Below, piece by piece: positions 37,018-50,511 of a stretch of 64,000 bases of DNA. Under the pieces are notes generated by a model. It did not search any database and was not told where the DNA came from. It saw nothing but the letters and a program-made list of their open reading frames with translations. Source of the stretch: Sinomicrobium oceani (GTDB lineage: Bacteria; Bacteroidota; Bacteroidia; Flavobacteriales; Flavobacteriaceae). Position numbers and translations under genes: made by a program. Each line of letters starts with the position of its first letter. Position 1 is the stretch's first letter. Where the stretch lies: contig NZ_FPJE01000019.1 of the NCBI RefSeq assembly GCF_900119185.1, forward strand, positions 1 to 64,000, read 5' to 3'.

Positions 37018-38364
37018 TCAACTGTATTTCAACCATCTGTACATCTCCTTATAGGTGGGTTTCTTGCCATACATCAATATCCCCACCCGGTATATCTTGG
37101 CCGCCACCCAAACGATGCCCAGGAATGTAACAACAAGCAAAGCTATGGAGGCCGCAAACTGCCATACGGGGACCCCCCCGGCCCCTATTCCCCCGGGTAA
37201 ACGCATCAGCATAACGATCGGTGACGTCAGCGGAAATAACGAAAAAGCCACGGCAATAGGTCCGTGCGGGTTATTAAACACGGAAAAGAACCCGACATAG
37301 ATCGCAAGCATAAGCGGCATGATTACCGGGAACATAAACTGTTGCGTATCGGTTTCGTTGTCTACGGCCGCTCCGATAGCGGCATAGATAGAGCTGTAAA
37401 TAAGATATCCCAGTATAAAATAGATCACAAAAGACAACAATAGTATCCCCCAGGAAATATTCAACAGTTCCATAAGGTACAACTGTACTTTTTCCTGGGC
37501 CCCTCCGGACATGTTGTTAACGGTGTCTAAGGCATCGGGTGGGATCTGTGATCCTCCGAGTTCCCCCATACTCACCCCGAGAAAAGTAGCCAGAAGGAAC
37601 AGCAGAAAACCTGCGGAAACGATCCAGATAAGAAACTGGGTAATCCCCGCAAGCGAAGTACCTATAATCTTACCGAGCATAAGCTGAAACGGTTTTACCG
37701 AAGAAATAATCACTTCGATGATACGACTGGTTTTCTCTTCGATAACACTCCGCATGACAAATGCTCCGTATATAATGATAAACATCATGATCAGATAACC
37801 GAAAGCACCGCCGATGATAGCTTTGATCTCGTTGATCCCCCGGAGTTTTTTTTCACCGGTAAAATTGGATACGTTAATCTCATAATTCTTACCCATATCG
37901 CGGAGTACCTCATCAGGGACCCCGAAATTCCTGAGTTTCACTTCCCGGACCTGGTTACGGACGACACTCTCGAGGGAAGATAATGTGCTGAGACCGGGCG
38001 ATTCCTTAGAGAAAAACGCAATATGTTCTGCCACATCCTCTATGTGATCTCCCTGCGGTATGTAAAGCAATCCGTAATACGCCTGGTGCTGGGCCGAATC
38101 TTTGGCTTTTTCCAGGGATATATCCCGGAACGGTATAAAAGACAGGGAAGCATCATCTTTGAACTGCGCTCTGAAAAAGTTTCCTTCATTGAGAATTCCT
38201 ATTACTTTTTTCTCTTCGTTATTAGCCTTGGTCAGATAAAATACCAGGGCTGCCATTCCTACGACCAGTAACGGACTCAGAATGGTCATCACTATAAAAG
38301 ACTTGTTCCGGACCTTGGCCAGATACTCTCTTTTTATGATTAAAGGCAGTTTACTCATGATCAC
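37018..38364 (-). CDS. ABC-2 type permease (NatB-like)
   Basis: A 448-residue membrane subunit with one N-terminal helix (~25-45), a large extracytoplasmic domain (~50-185) and five C-terminal helices, typical of NatB/YhaP exporters. The start region REYLAKVRNKSFIVMTILSPLL is characteristic. It overlaps the ATPase gene by 14 bases if the first ATG is used, or 8 if MSKLP is the true start. The substrate may be sodium or a small molecule; it cannot be told from sequence. Confidence 0.88.
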   Translation of the reverse strand: MIMSKLPLIIKREYLAKVRNKSFIVMTILSPLLVVGMAALVFYLTKANNEEKKVIGILNEGNFFRAQFKDDASLSFIPFRDISLEKAKDSAQHQAYYGLLYIPQGDHIEDVAEHIAFFSKESPGLSTLSSLESVVRNQVREVKLRNFGVPDEVLRDMGKNYEINVSNFTGEKKLRGINEIKAIIGGAFGYLIMMFIIIYGAFVMRSVIEEKTSRIIEVIISSVKPFQLMLGKIIGTSLAGITQFLIWIVSAGFLLFLLATFLGVSMGELGGSQIPPDALDTVNNMSGGAQEKVQLYLMELLNISWGILLLSFVIYFILGYLIYSSIYAAIGAAVDNETDTQQFMFPVIMPLMLAIYVGFFSVFNNPHGPIAVAFSLFPLTSPIVMLMRLPGGIGAGGVPVWQFAASIALLVVTFLGIVWVAAKIYRVGILMYGKKPTYKEMYRWLKYS

Positions 38365-39286
38365 TGTCTTTTACGGTTTGAATAAATATATCATTTACAC
38401 TCGGGATCAGCTCTACGAAATGCGTTACGGTCGCCTGCGACATCAGGTCGTGCAACAGATCATTCGGCGAATGTCCGGGCTGTAATCGTATGCGCAACTT
38501 GAGTTCGTCCGAAAGTGATTTGAACCCGGCATCGGACACGGCATACCGTTCTTCCAGTGCAGTTCTCAAAGCCTGGTGGTTCGTCGTATCGAGCCCTACC
38601 TCAAAAGTATTGCTCCTGTGCTGTCTTTTGATATCCACCAGTTTTCCGTCGAGCATCTTTCTCGATTTATGAATGAGTGCAATATCATCGCAAAGTTCTT
38701 CTACCGATTCCATACGGTGTGTAGAAAAAATAACGGTTGCTCCCTGGTCTCTCAGGTGCAGTATTTCGTCTTTTATGATATTGGCATTGATGGGGTCGAA
38801 ACCACTGAAAGGCTCATCAAAAATAAGCAGATCCGGTTTGTGCAGCACGGTAACGACAAACTGTATTTTCTGGGCCATCCCCTTGGATAGCTCCTGGATT
38901 TTTTTATTCCACCAGTCTCCGATCCCGAGACGGTCGAACCAGTACTGTAGTCGTTCTTTGGCTTCCTTTTTAGATAACCCTTTAAGTTGTGCGAGGTAGA
39001 GGGCCTGTTCTCCCACCTTCATACTTTTATACAGTCCGCGTTCTTCCGGAAGATATCCGATTTTCGCGATATGTTCGGGTTGCAAAGGTTTTCCGTTGAA
39101 CATTACGGTACCTTTATCCGGATAGGTGATCTGGTTGACGATACGTATCAGGGTCGTCTTCCCCGCCCCGTTAGGCCCCAGCAGGCCAAAAATACTCCCT
39201 TTGGGCACGTGCAGCGATACGTCGTCCAACGCTGTGTACTGTCCGTATTTCTTGGAGACATTGCTTACCTCCAGCAAATTACTCAT
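38351..39286 (-). CDS. ABC transporter ATPase (NatA-like)
   Basis: A 311-residue ATPase with Walker A GPNGAGKTT (~38-46), Q-loop near GYLPEERGLYKSM, signature LSKGMAQ, Walker B LLIFDEPFSGFDP and switch H in FSTHRM. A C-terminal ~80-residue extension is typical of NatA-type proteins. First gene of the run natA-like, natB-like, mscS, sigma-54-type regulator. A TATCTTTG -7-like box lies on the minus strand at 39326-39319. Confidence 0.92.
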   Translation of the reverse strand: MSNLLEVSNVSKKYGQYTALDDVSLHVPKGSIFGLLGPNGAGKTTLIRIVNQITYPDKGTVMFNGKPLQPEHIAKIGYLPEERGLYKSMKVGEQALYLAQLKGLSKKEAKERLQYWFDRLGIGDWWNKKIQELSKGMAQKIQFVVTVLHKPDLLIFDEPFSGFDPINANIIKDEILHLRDQGATVIFSTHRMESVEELCDDIALIHKSRKMLDGKLVDIKRQHRSNTFEVGLDTTNHQALRTALEERYAVSDAGFKSLSDELKLRIRLQPGHSPNDLLHDLMSQATVTHFVELIPSVNDIFIQTVKDSDHE

Positions 39287-39616
39287 ATTTGGTATGTTAG
39301 TTTACTCGTAGTAGATTCCAAAGATATTGAAATCACCTCTAAAGAGGGAAAAATCAGAAAATTTATTTGTTCCGGAGGCTAAAACCGGAGGTAGTGCTCC
39401 ATGTATTTGCCTACCGGAATACTATGCCGTATCCCGGTTTTCGGGAAAAGTTGCTTATATCGGGAACTCCGGAGCACATGTAAATTATATACGATACATT
39501 TTTTTCCGGATAAAATACCGCTTCAAACCCTTTCCTCAGCTTTGTAAAAAGTCTGTAACAAATACCGTACTCCTTAAAAAACAATAATTTAATACTCATA
39601 TCCCAGGAATATGATT
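39287..39616. other. Intergenic region upstream of typA with a possible structured element
   Basis: No credible gene is seen here. GTGCTCC (39394-39400) and GGAGCAC (39471-39477) form inverted arms around a smaller stem (CCGG-x-ATAC / GTAT-x-CCGG, about 39413-39436) and a competing CCCG/CGGG stem. The direct repeat CCGGAGG occurs twice just before (within 39370-39395). It could be a leader of either divergent gene; no known riboswitch core is recognised. Confidence 0.3.
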
Positions 39617-39624
39617 TATATTTG
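39617..39624 (+). promoter_or_regulatory. Putative -7 box of typA (TATATTTG)
   Basis: Exact TAnnTTTG match 77 bases before the typA ATG. No TTG lies at the expected distance. Confidence 0.4.
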
Positions 39625-39701
39625 CGCCCTTATTTTCGGGGCCGTGTTTAAACACCCGGCAGCAGAATAACCACATACTGTTAAAAAACAAGTCAAAATT
39701 T

Positions 39702-41501
39702 ATGGCGGACATCAGAAATATTGCGATCATTGCGCACGTAGACCACGGTAAAACCACGTTGGTAGACAAAATTATGTACCATTGTCAATTATTCCGTGAG
39801 AATGAAAATACGGGCGACCTGATCCTTGACAATAATGACCTGGAACGGGAAAGAGGTATTACCATTACGTCCAAAAACGTTTCGGTGACCTACAAAAACA
39901 CGAAGATCAACATTATCGACACTCCCGGTCACGCCGATTTCGGTGGTGAAGTAGAGCGTGTACTGAACATGGCAGACGGAGTATTACTGCTCGTTGATGC
40001 TTTTGAAGGGCCTATGCCCCAGACCCGTTTTGTACTGCAAAAAGCTATCGACCTGAAACTGAAACCGTGCGTGGTGATCAATAAGGTGGATAAAGAAAAC
40101 TGTACACCGGAAGAAGTACACGAAAAAGTCTTTGACCTGATGTTCGAACTCGGTGCCGAAGAATGGCAGCTTGACTTCCCGACGGTTTACGGATCTGCCA
40201 AAAACAACTGGATGTCCGACGACTGGAAAAATGTTACCGAGAATATCGAACCTCTTCTCGATATGGTCCTCGAGCATATTCCGGAGCCGAAAGTTTCTGA
40301 AGGTACACCACAAATGCTTATTACTTCCCTGGACTTCTCCAGCTTTACCGGACGTATAGCCATCGGAAGGCTTCAAAGGGGTACCCTTACCGAAAACATG
40401 CCGATAGCCCTGGTAAAAAGGGACGGAAAGACGCTGAAAGCACGTATAAAAGAACTGCATACTTTCGAAGGGCTGGGCCGTAAGAAAGTTTCGGAAGTAC
40501 ATGCCGGTGATATTTGTGCCATCGTAGGACTGGAAGGTTTTGAGATCGGTGATACGGTAGCTGATGCGGAAAACCCGGAAGCTCTAAAATCCATCGCTAT
40601 CGACGAACCTACCATGAGCATGCTCTTTACCATCAACGACTCTCCGTTTTTCGGTAAAGAAGGTAAATACGTAACTTCCCGTCACATCAAAGACAGGCTG
40701 AACAAAGAACTGGAAAAGAACCTCGCGCTTCGTGTACATGAAACGGACAGTGCGGATAAATTTATGGTGTTCGGCCGTGGGGTACTGCACCTTTCGGTAC
40801 TTATAGAGACTATGAGACGTGAAGGATATGAACTTCAGATCGGGCAGCCTCAGGTTATCATTAAGGAAATTGACGGGGTAAAATGCGAACCCGTAGAAGA
40901 ACTGACCATCGACCTTCCGGAGAACCTTTCCGGAAAAGCCGTTGAATTTGTCAGTCTTCGCAAAGGAGAAATGCTGAGTATGGAACCGAGAGGTGAACGT
41001 ATGATCTGCGTATTCCAGATCCCTTCAAGGGGAATTATAGGGCTGCGTAACCAGCTGCTCACCGCTACTGCCGGAGAAGCTATTATGTCTCACCGCTTTA
41101 TAGCGTATCAACCCTATAAAGGAGAAATTCCAGGACGAAATAACGGTTCACTGATTTCCATGGAAAACGGAAAAGCCATTCCTTACTCCATAGACAAACT
41201 TCAGGACAGAGGGAAGTTTTTCGTTGATCCGAACGAGGATATTTACGAGGGACAGGTTATCGGTGAAAATTCCAGAAGTGATGATATGACCGTCAATGTC
41301 ACCAAGACCAAGAAACTTTCCAACGTTCGTTCTTCGGGAGCTGATGAAAAAGCAAGAATTGTTCCTGCTATCAAATTCTCCCTGGAAGAAGCGCTGGAAT
41401 ACATTCAGAAAGATGAGTACGTAGAGGTAACTCCGAAGAGTCTGCGTCTGCGCAAAATATACCTGACAGAAAACGACCGTAAGCGTTATAAGATCGCTTA
41501 A
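39702..41501 (+). CDS. typA: Ribosome-associated GTPase TypA/BipA
   Basis: A translational GTPase of 599 residues that assists ribosome assembly and stress growth. GTPase motifs: [13 protein letters not shown] (G1, residues 9-21), RERGITI (G2), [11 protein letters not shown] (G3) and NKVDKEN (G4). Beta-barrel, EF-G-like and C-terminal TypA-specific domains follow ([21 protein letters not shown]). It is a single-gene unit with its own terminator. Confidence 0.97.
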   Translation: MADIRNIAIIAHVDHGKTTLVDKIMYHCQLFRENENTGDLILDNNDLERERGITITSKNVSVTYKNTKINIIDTPGHADFGGEVERVLNMADGVLLLVDAFEGPMPQTRFVLQKAIDLKLKPCVVINKVDKENCTPEEVHEKVFDLMFELGAEEWQLDFPTVYGSAKNNWMSDDWKNVTENIEPLLDMVLEHIPEPKVSEGTPQMLITSLDFSSFTGRIAIGRLQRGTLTENMPIALVKRDGKTLKARIKELHTFEGLGRKKVSEVHAGDICAIVGLEGFEIGDTVADAENPEALKSIAIDEPTMSMLFTINDSPFFGKEGKYVTSRHIKDRLNKELEKNLALRVHETDSADKFMVFGRGVLHLSVLIETMRREGYELQIGQPQVIIKEIDGVKCEPVEELTIDLPENLSGKAVEFVSLRKGEMLSMEPRGERMICVFQIPSRGIIGLRNQLLTATAGEAIMSHRFIAYQPYKGEIPGRNNGSLISMENGKAIPYSIDKLQDRGKFFVDPNEDIYEGQVIGENSRSDDMTVNVTKTKKLSNVRSSGADEKARIVPAIKFSLEEALEYIQKDEYVEVTPKSLRLRKIYLTENDRKRYKIA

Positions 41502-41521
41502 CACGATTTCTGTACCACCTA

Positions 41522-41560
41522 AAACGGGAAGCAATTATGATCGCTTCCCGTTTATTTTTT
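41522..41560 (+). terminator. Rho-independent terminator after typA
   Basis: An 11-bp stem (41522-41532 with 41543-41553; AAACGGGAAGC / GCTTCCCGTTT) with a 10-base loop is followed by ATTTTTTT. It lies 20 bases after the stop. Confidence 0.85.
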
Positions 41561-41605
41561 TATACACGATACTTTTTGGCCCTTCTTTACCTGTGGTACC
41601 TTAGC

Positions 41606-42547
41606 TTATGCTTCGTCTGTTTCGCTATTCTTCTTTCCCGGGCTAAGCAGGTCTTCCAGAGCCGGTTTTATACTCGAATATTTAAACATAAACCCCATAT
41701 CGGTTATTTTCCTCGAACTCACCCGCTGACTACTGCACAGGATGTAAGCCATTTCGCCGAACAATAACTTCATCACAAAACGCGGAACATTGGGCATAAA
41801 AAGCGGTTTATGGAGAACGTGAGCCATTTCCCTGGTCAGTTTTTCATTGGTCACAGGGTTCGGGGCCACACCGTTAAATACTCCCGGAATCTTTTTTTCC
41901 ACTACAAACATAAATATCGCTGCCAGGTCTTCGATGTGTATCCAGGATTGCCATTGTTTTCCGTCGCCGAGCGGTGCGCCGACAAAAAACTTTACGGGTT
42001 TGGCCATACGTGGCAAAGCTCCTCCTTTATCGGAAAGAACCAGTCCAATACGTATCTTGGCCACTTGGATACCAAGGCGCTCTACAGAATCGGCAGCCGT
42101 CTCCCATTCCCTGATCACTCTCCCCGGAAAGGAATCGTCCGCTTCGGGTTCGTCTTCCTCGTAATAGTGGACCTCAGAATCGGGATAATACCCGATAGCA
42201 GATGCTGACAACAGCATTTTTACCCGGTGTTTTTCCTCACAGGCCAATGTACGATGCAACAAATGTAAGGTAGACATTCGGCTGTCCAGAATACGTTTTT
42301 TGCTCGCAGCAGTCCAGCGCTGTGCAATGCTCTCCCCTGCGAGATTGATGATGGCATCTACTCCCTCCAGGCACTTCCGGTCTATTTCGCCTTCTTTAGG
42401 ATTCCAGTAAAATCCTTTTTGTGTTCCCGTTTGCCTGATCTTGGAACGGTTCGTCGTAAGATAATGCACCTCAACGCCCTTCTCTTCACACAAACGCATG
42501 ATCTCGCTGCCTATCAGGCCCGTTGCCCCGGTAATTAAAATTCGCAT
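41606..42547 (-). CDS. TIGR01777 family NAD(P)-dependent epimerase (YfcH/SDR39U1-like)
   Basis: A 313-residue atypical short-chain dehydrogenase starting MRILITGATGLIG, whose GxxGxxG binds the nucleotide. INLAGESIAQRWT and SRMSTLHLL are hallmarks of this subgroup, and a DUF1731-like C-terminus follows. The reaction is unknown. The start at 42547 is chosen because the Rossmann strand begins right there; 17 upstream codons are not conserved-looking. A TATCTTTA -7-like sequence lies about 30 bases upstream on the minus strand. Confidence 0.88.
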   Translation of the reverse strand: MRILITGATGLIGSEIMRLCEEKGVEVHYLTTNRSKIRQTGTQKGFYWNPKEGEIDRKCLEGVDAIINLAGESIAQRWTAASKKRILDSRMSTLHLLHRTLACEEKHRVKMLLSASAIGYYPDSEVHYYEEDEPEADDSFPGRVIREWETAADSVERLGIQVAKIRIGLVLSDKGGALPRMAKPVKFFVGAPLGDGKQWQSWIHIEDLAAIFMFVVEKKIPGVFNGVAPNPVTNEKLTREMAHVLHKPLFMPNVPRFVMKLLFGEMAYILCSSQRVSSRKITDMGFMFKYSSIKPALEDLLSPGKKNSETDEA

Positions 42548-42675
42548 TTTTTTAGTTCTTGGTCTTTTTAAAGATACGGCATATTCCAGAAGCGACATAA
42601 CTATTTACAAAAGGTTTAACGTAATGTTGTAGTAAATTAAGGTATGGGTGTGGTACACCAAAAAAAGAAAAGTTC

Positions 42676-46548
<3,873 letters not shown>

Positions 46549-46564
46549 ACCCCGGCAACCAAAC

Positions 46565-46602
46565 AAAAAGGCCCCTTTTCCGGATGAAATAGGGGCCTTT
46601 TT
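46565..46602. terminator. Bidirectional terminator between beta-galactosidase and aroQ
   Basis: An 11-bp stem (46565-46575 with 46592-46602; AAAAAGGCCCC / GGGGCCTTTTT) with a 16-base loop and T-tracts on both strands separates two convergent genes. Confidence 0.85.
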
Positions 46603-46618
46603 TATATGCTTTATCCGA

Positions 46619-47035
46619 CTATTCCATAAAACTCCGGATAGCCAGTACATAACTTTGCAGTCCGAAACCGAGGATAACACCTTTGGCATGGGCTGAGATA
46701 TACGATTGATGCCGGAACGACTCCCGCCCGAACGTATTGGATATATGCACTTCGACCACCGGGGTGGTGATTCCCTTTATCGCATCGCCGATCCCTATGG
46801 AAGTATGGGTATAAGCCCCGGCATTAAGAACGATCCCGTCATAATCAAAACCTGTTTCATGAAGTTTATCAATCAACTCCCCTTCTATATTCGACTGATA
46901 ATATTCCAGGATAATATCCGGGAATTTTTCCTTTAATTGCTCCAGGTAGTCCGTAAACGTTTCGGAACCATAGATTTCGGGCTCTCTTTTACCGAGAAGA
47001 TTGAGATTGGGTCCGTTGATAATAATAAGCTTCAT
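46619..47035 (-). CDS. aroQ: Type II 3-dehydroquinate dehydratase
   Basis: Third step of the shikimate pathway, 3-dehydroquinate to 3-dehydroshikimate. The 138-residue protein has the usual length for the dodecameric type II enzyme. It starts MKLIIINGPNLNLLGKREPEIYG with the catalytic Tyr in that segment; NAGAYTHTS and EVHISN carry substrate-binding residues, and FRHQSY follows. The ATG at 47035 is used because the 21 upstream codons do not belong to the family. aroA lies separately at 56603. Confidence 0.95.
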   Translation of the reverse strand: MKLIIINGPNLNLLGKREPEIYGSETFTDYLEQLKEKFPDIILEYYQSNIEGELIDKLHETGFDYDGIVLNAGAYTHTSIGIGDAIKGITTPVVEVHISNTFGRESFRHQSYISAHAKGVILGFGLQSYVLAIRSFME

Positions 47036-47200
47036 GGTCTGGTTTATAAATTTGTTAGTTTTAGGTTTAATAGTCATCCCGATTTCCGGCTTCTTCATAT
47101 TTTATCATTTACCAATAAGCGATGATTTACGCTTTTGGACCGGAAGAAGGTAAAAGTATTTATTTTCGGGGGATAAAAAAACGAATACCTGTCAAAAAAA

Positions 47201-47233
47201 CAACCCCGAAAGGCGACATACCTTTCGGGGTTG
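47201..47233 (-). terminator. Rho-independent terminator of the proline operon
   Basis: A perfect 13-bp stem CAACCCCGAAAGG (47201-47213) with CCTTTCGGGGTTG (47221-47233) has a 7-base loop and is followed on the minus strand by seven Ts. It lies 20 bases after the proA stop. Confidence 0.9.
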
Positions 47234-47253
47234 ACTTCACTATAAAACATTAC

Positions 47254-48456
47254 CTATACACGCACCTGGCCATCGCCAAACACGTAGTATTTATTGGTAA
47301 CTAACTGTTCCAACCCCAGGGGGCCCCTGTGGTGCAGCTTATCTGTACTAATGGCCAGTTCGGCGCCGACACCCATTTGCCCGCCATCGGTAAAACGGGT
47401 GGACGCATTCTGGTAAACAGCAGCACTGTCCACCTGCTCCATAAAGGCGCGGGCCGTATCGTTATCTTCCGTAATGATACAGGCGGAATGCCCGCCGGAA
47501 TAGGTGTTGATACGAGAAATAGCTTCTTCCACGTTATCTACGGCACCGATCAGTGCTTTAAGTGCAAGAAACTCTTCATGCCAGACGGATTCTGCTTCTA
47601 TAGGAGCGGCATCCGGAAGTATGTTCCTTATCTCTTCGTCGGCAAGGAGTTCGACGGAATTTTTCTTCAGCTCCGCAGCAAGTTCTTTTACCTTGGCTTC
47701 ATATCCGGGGATATTTCTGTCGAACAACACCTTGTCGAGTGCATTACACGCGGAAATCTTATGGGTTTTGGCATTGATAATGACTTGCATGGCCTTATCC
47801 CAGTCGGCATTTTTGTGCACGTAAAGAAAATTATTTCCACGCCCGCTGACGAGGACTGCACATTTGGCGTAATCCTTCACAAACTGGATAAGACGTTCGC
47901 CTCCCCTGGGCACGATAAGATCGAGTTTTTCCGGGGGGTTTTTAAGAAATTCCCGGGTTTCCTGGCGGTTCATCTGTAACAATTGAATCCACGCTTCCGG
48001 CTCCAGTCCGTTTTCTTTAAGGGCCTTATGCCAGAATTCTTCCAGTTTTTTATTACTGTTCCAGGCTTCTTTACCTCCCTTCAGCAGTATTTTATTATTG
48101 GCTTTGAAGGCCAGCACGGCAGCTTCGATGGTAACATCCGGACGGGACTCATAAATAATCATTATGGTTCCGAAGGGTGCCGTACGGTTGAGTATCTTCA
48201 ACCCATTGTCGAGCTCCCTGGACGATTTCAGTTTACCCACCGGATCATCCTGCTCTCGGACTTCCTTAACGGCCTGGATCATACCGTCTACTTTAGCCTG
48301 GTTGACCACCAGCCTGTCATACATGGCGCGGTCTGAGCTATCGAAAGCATCCAGGTCTTTTTTATTTGCCGCTATAAGAGCTTCCCGTTCCTCATCCAGG
48401 ATACTCTCCATGGACTTCAGCACGTTGTTTTTTATATCTTTTGCTAATAGTTTCAT
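47254..48456 (-). CDS. proA: Glutamate-5-semialdehyde dehydrogenase (gamma-glutamyl phosphate reductase)
   Basis: Second step of proline synthesis, reducing glutamyl-5-phosphate with NADPH. A 400-residue aldehyde-dehydrogenase-fold enzyme: IMIIYESRPDVTIEAA, LKGGKEAWNSN, VPRGGERLIQFV, active-site cysteine in THKISACNALDKVL, and the C-terminal FTDGGQMGVGAELAIST with LHHRGPLGLEQL. Third gene in proC-proB-proA; the 122-base gap before it is longer than the proC/proB junction. Confidence 0.95.
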   Translation of the reverse strand: MKLLAKDIKNNVLKSMESILDEEREALIAANKKDLDAFDSSDRAMYDRLVVNQAKVDGMIQAVKEVREQDDPVGKLKSSRELDNGLKILNRTAPFGTIMIIYESRPDVTIEAAVLAFKANNKILLKGGKEAWNSNKKLEEFWHKALKENGLEPEAWIQLLQMNRQETREFLKNPPEKLDLIVPRGGERLIQFVKDYAKCAVLVSGRGNNFLYVHKNADWDKAMQVIINAKTHKISACNALDKVLFDRNIPGYEAKVKELAAELKKNSVELLADEEIRNILPDAAPIEAESVWHEEFLALKALIGAVDNVEEAISRINTYSGGHSACIITEDNDTARAFMEQVDSAAVYQNASTRFTDGGQMGVGAELAISTDKLHHRGPLGLEQLVTNKYYVFGDGQVRV

Positions 48457-48578
48457 TGTTATGTTTTTTTATCCATAAAGTAAAACTGTTGCCCCGGTTA
48501 CTCCGGGAGTTCCCGGAACGACGGTTTTACCTTATTTCCTCATTATTCTTCTTCATTATAAACGACCCGTTACGGGTG

Positions 48579-49349
48579 CTATTCCACGATACGGGTACCA
48601 ACATCCTTACCTTCTACAATATCGAGAATGATACGGTCTTTCTTACCGTTGGCAATATAGGTGGGGATACTTTTGGACGCGGTATGTTTGGCGATCTTCA
48701 GTTTTGATCCCATTCCTCCGCGACCGGAAGTTTCTCCCTTGTCTTTCTCTTCGATAAACTGCTCTACCTTTTGATCTACCCTGACCTCCGGGATCAGTTC
48801 GGAATCGTCCTTATCGGGATGTCCGGTATAAAAACCGTCGATATCGGTAAGGATGATCAGCATATCCGCATGGATAAGCTCTGCGATAAGACTCGCCAGT
48901 TCATCGTTATCGGAGAACATGGAGTGTGTTACGGAAACGGCGTCATCCTCATTGGCTATGGGTATAACCCCTTCGGACATCAGGCCTTCGTAACAGTTGA
49001 TCATATTCTTACGGTGCTCCCCGGGATTGAAGTCCCGTTTTGTGGCCAGCACCTGGGCACATCGCATACCGTAGTCGTGGAAAAGGCTGTAATAATAGCG
49101 CATCATCCTCGGCTGTCCGATAGCGGAATACACCTGTCGTCGAATAGATTTGTTCTTGATTTCACTATCTCCCAGTATCTCCCGACCTGCATTTGCTGAA
49201 CCGGAACTCACCAATACGGTCATAATATCCTGTTCGTACAATTCGGCGATCTGGTCTACCAGTTTTTTCAGAATAGGCTGTACAATGCGATTATCTTTAT
49301 TAATCATAACATTGGTACCGACCTTTACTACTATTCTCTTCTTATACAT
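48579..49349 (-). CDS. proB: Glutamate 5-kinase without PUA domain
   Basis: First step of proline synthesis. The 256-residue protein consists of the amino-acid-kinase domain only: RIVVKVGTNVM, SSGSANAGREIL, NEDDAVSVT and SGRGGMGSKLKIA. E. coli ProB has about 367 residues with a C-terminal PUA domain, which is absent here. The start MYKKR at 49349 is preferred and overlaps the proC stop by 8 bases. Confidence 0.93.
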   Translation of the reverse strand: MYKKRIVVKVGTNVMINKDNRIVQPILKKLVDQIAELYEQDIMTVLVSSGSANAGREILGDSEIKNKSIRRQVYSAIGQPRMMRYYYSLFHDYGMRCAQVLATKRDFNPGEHRKNMINCYEGLMSEGVIPIANEDDAVSVTHSMFSDNDELASLIAELIHADMLIILTDIDGFYTGHPDKDDSELIPEVRVDQKVEQFIEEKDKGETSGRGGMGSKLKIAKHTASKSIPTYIANGKKDRIILDIVEGKDVGTRIVE

Positions 49350-50163
49350 ATTCCTTATTATTTTCTTTACCCAGCTGCACTGCTCTCTCAAAGGCGGCAT
49401 GGGCTGCATCCTTGATAAGCTCCTTTACATTGTTTTCTTCCATAGAATCCAGGGCTGCACGGGTAGTTCCTCCTTTAGAAGCCACCCTGTCCATCCACGC
49501 AGTAGGATCGAGATCGGAACTGTTAAACAATTCCACGGCTCCCTGGAAGGTCTGGGCCACCATAAGGCGGGCATCTTTCTGGGAAAATCCCATTTTCATC
49601 GCAGCTTCCATCATGGACTGCATGAAATAAAATATGTACGCGGGACCCGATCCGGATATCCCGGTAGATTTGTCTATTTCCATTTCGGTAGCCAGGAGTA
49701 TGGATCTTCCCGTAGTGTCGATAAGGCTTTCTACGGTGAGCAATTCCAGCCTGGAAACCTGCTTGGATGCGGTAAAGGATGTAAATCCGTGTCCTACCTT
49801 TGCCGCAAGATTAGGCATCGCTCTGACCACCTTTTTAATATCCATAGCTTCCTGCATGGTCTTGATGGTTACACCTGCCATTATAGAGATAAAGATTTGT
49901 CCCGGCTTTTTATGCGCACGGATCGCTTCGAATAGTGCATCACTGTTATAAGGCTTTACGGCAATGAACACGATATCCGCATACGGAAGACAATCTTCTA
50001 TCTTTTCGTAAACGTCAAATTCGTCGTTTTTGCGCAGTGCATCGGTCTTCTCCCGCACACTGTCCAGAATCATGAGATCTTTTTTCTTTAATAAGTCTGA
50101 TTGGGCCATTCCCTGAGCATACGTTAGCCCCATGTTCCCGGCGCCAATTACTAGAACTTTCAT
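49342..50163 (-). CDS. proC: Pyrroline-5-carboxylate reductase
   Basis: Last step of proline synthesis, NAD(P)H-dependent. The 273-residue protein begins with the Rossmann motif KVLVIGAGNMG; FIAVKPYN, SGSGPAYIFYFM and GGTTRAALDSME are family signatures. First gene of the operon, translationally coupled to proB. Confidence 0.95.
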   Translation of the reverse strand: MKVLVIGAGNMGLTYAQGMAQSDLLKKKDLMILDSVREKTDALRKNDEFDVYEKIEDCLPYADIVFIAVKPYNSDALFEAIRAHKKPGQIFISIMAGVTIKTMQEAMDIKKVVRAMPNLAAKVGHGFTSFTASKQVSRLELLTVESLIDTTGRSILLATEMEIDKSTGISGSGPAYIFYFMQSMMEAAMKMGFSQKDARLMVAQTFQGAVELFNSSDLDPTAWMDRVASKGGTTRAALDSMEENNVKELIKDAAHAAFERAVQLGKENNKEYV

Positions 50164-50464
50164 GTTTAATGTTTTATAGTTACTATTAAAATTTGATTGT
50201 AGTAATGCAAGTAACGTGCTGAATTTTGGCAGAAAGACCGAAAAACACTAAAAACACTAAAAACAAAAACACATAAACAACTAAAAAACAATGTATTATT
50301 TGTGCCTGAATCGTTTTTTTAACAAATACGGGAGAATTTATAGGGTTTCTTCGAACCCCGCCATATCTGCATAAACCTGTAAAAACGGCAGAATACTACC
50401 TGTCATATTAACATATCATTAACATACAGATTGTAAACAAATATTTTGTCTCGTTCATTAAAAA
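50164..50464. other. Intergenic region upstream of proC, no gene seen
   Basis: AT-rich sequence that must hold the proC promoter. A simple A-rich tract with two copies of AAAACACTA near 50245-50265 is present. No exact TAnnTTTG box is seen on the minus strand near proC. Confidence 0.4.
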
Positions 50465-50493
50465 AAAACGGGGAGCGATGGGCTCCCCGTTTT
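50465..50493 (-). terminator. Rho-independent terminator of the first outer-membrane barrel gene
   Basis: A 12-bp stem (50465-50476 with 50482-50493; AAAACGGGGAGC / GCTCCCCGTTTT) has a 5-base loop and further Ts on the minus strand. It lies 18 bases after the stop. Confidence 0.85.
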
Positions 50494-50511
50494 AGGTCTT
50501 TTAATTTTTTT

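Noticed and set aside
50245-50265. Two AAAACACTA repeats upstream of proC, considered as CRISPR-like or regulatory
   Set aside because: Only two short copies in A-rich sequence, with no spacers and no spacing pattern.
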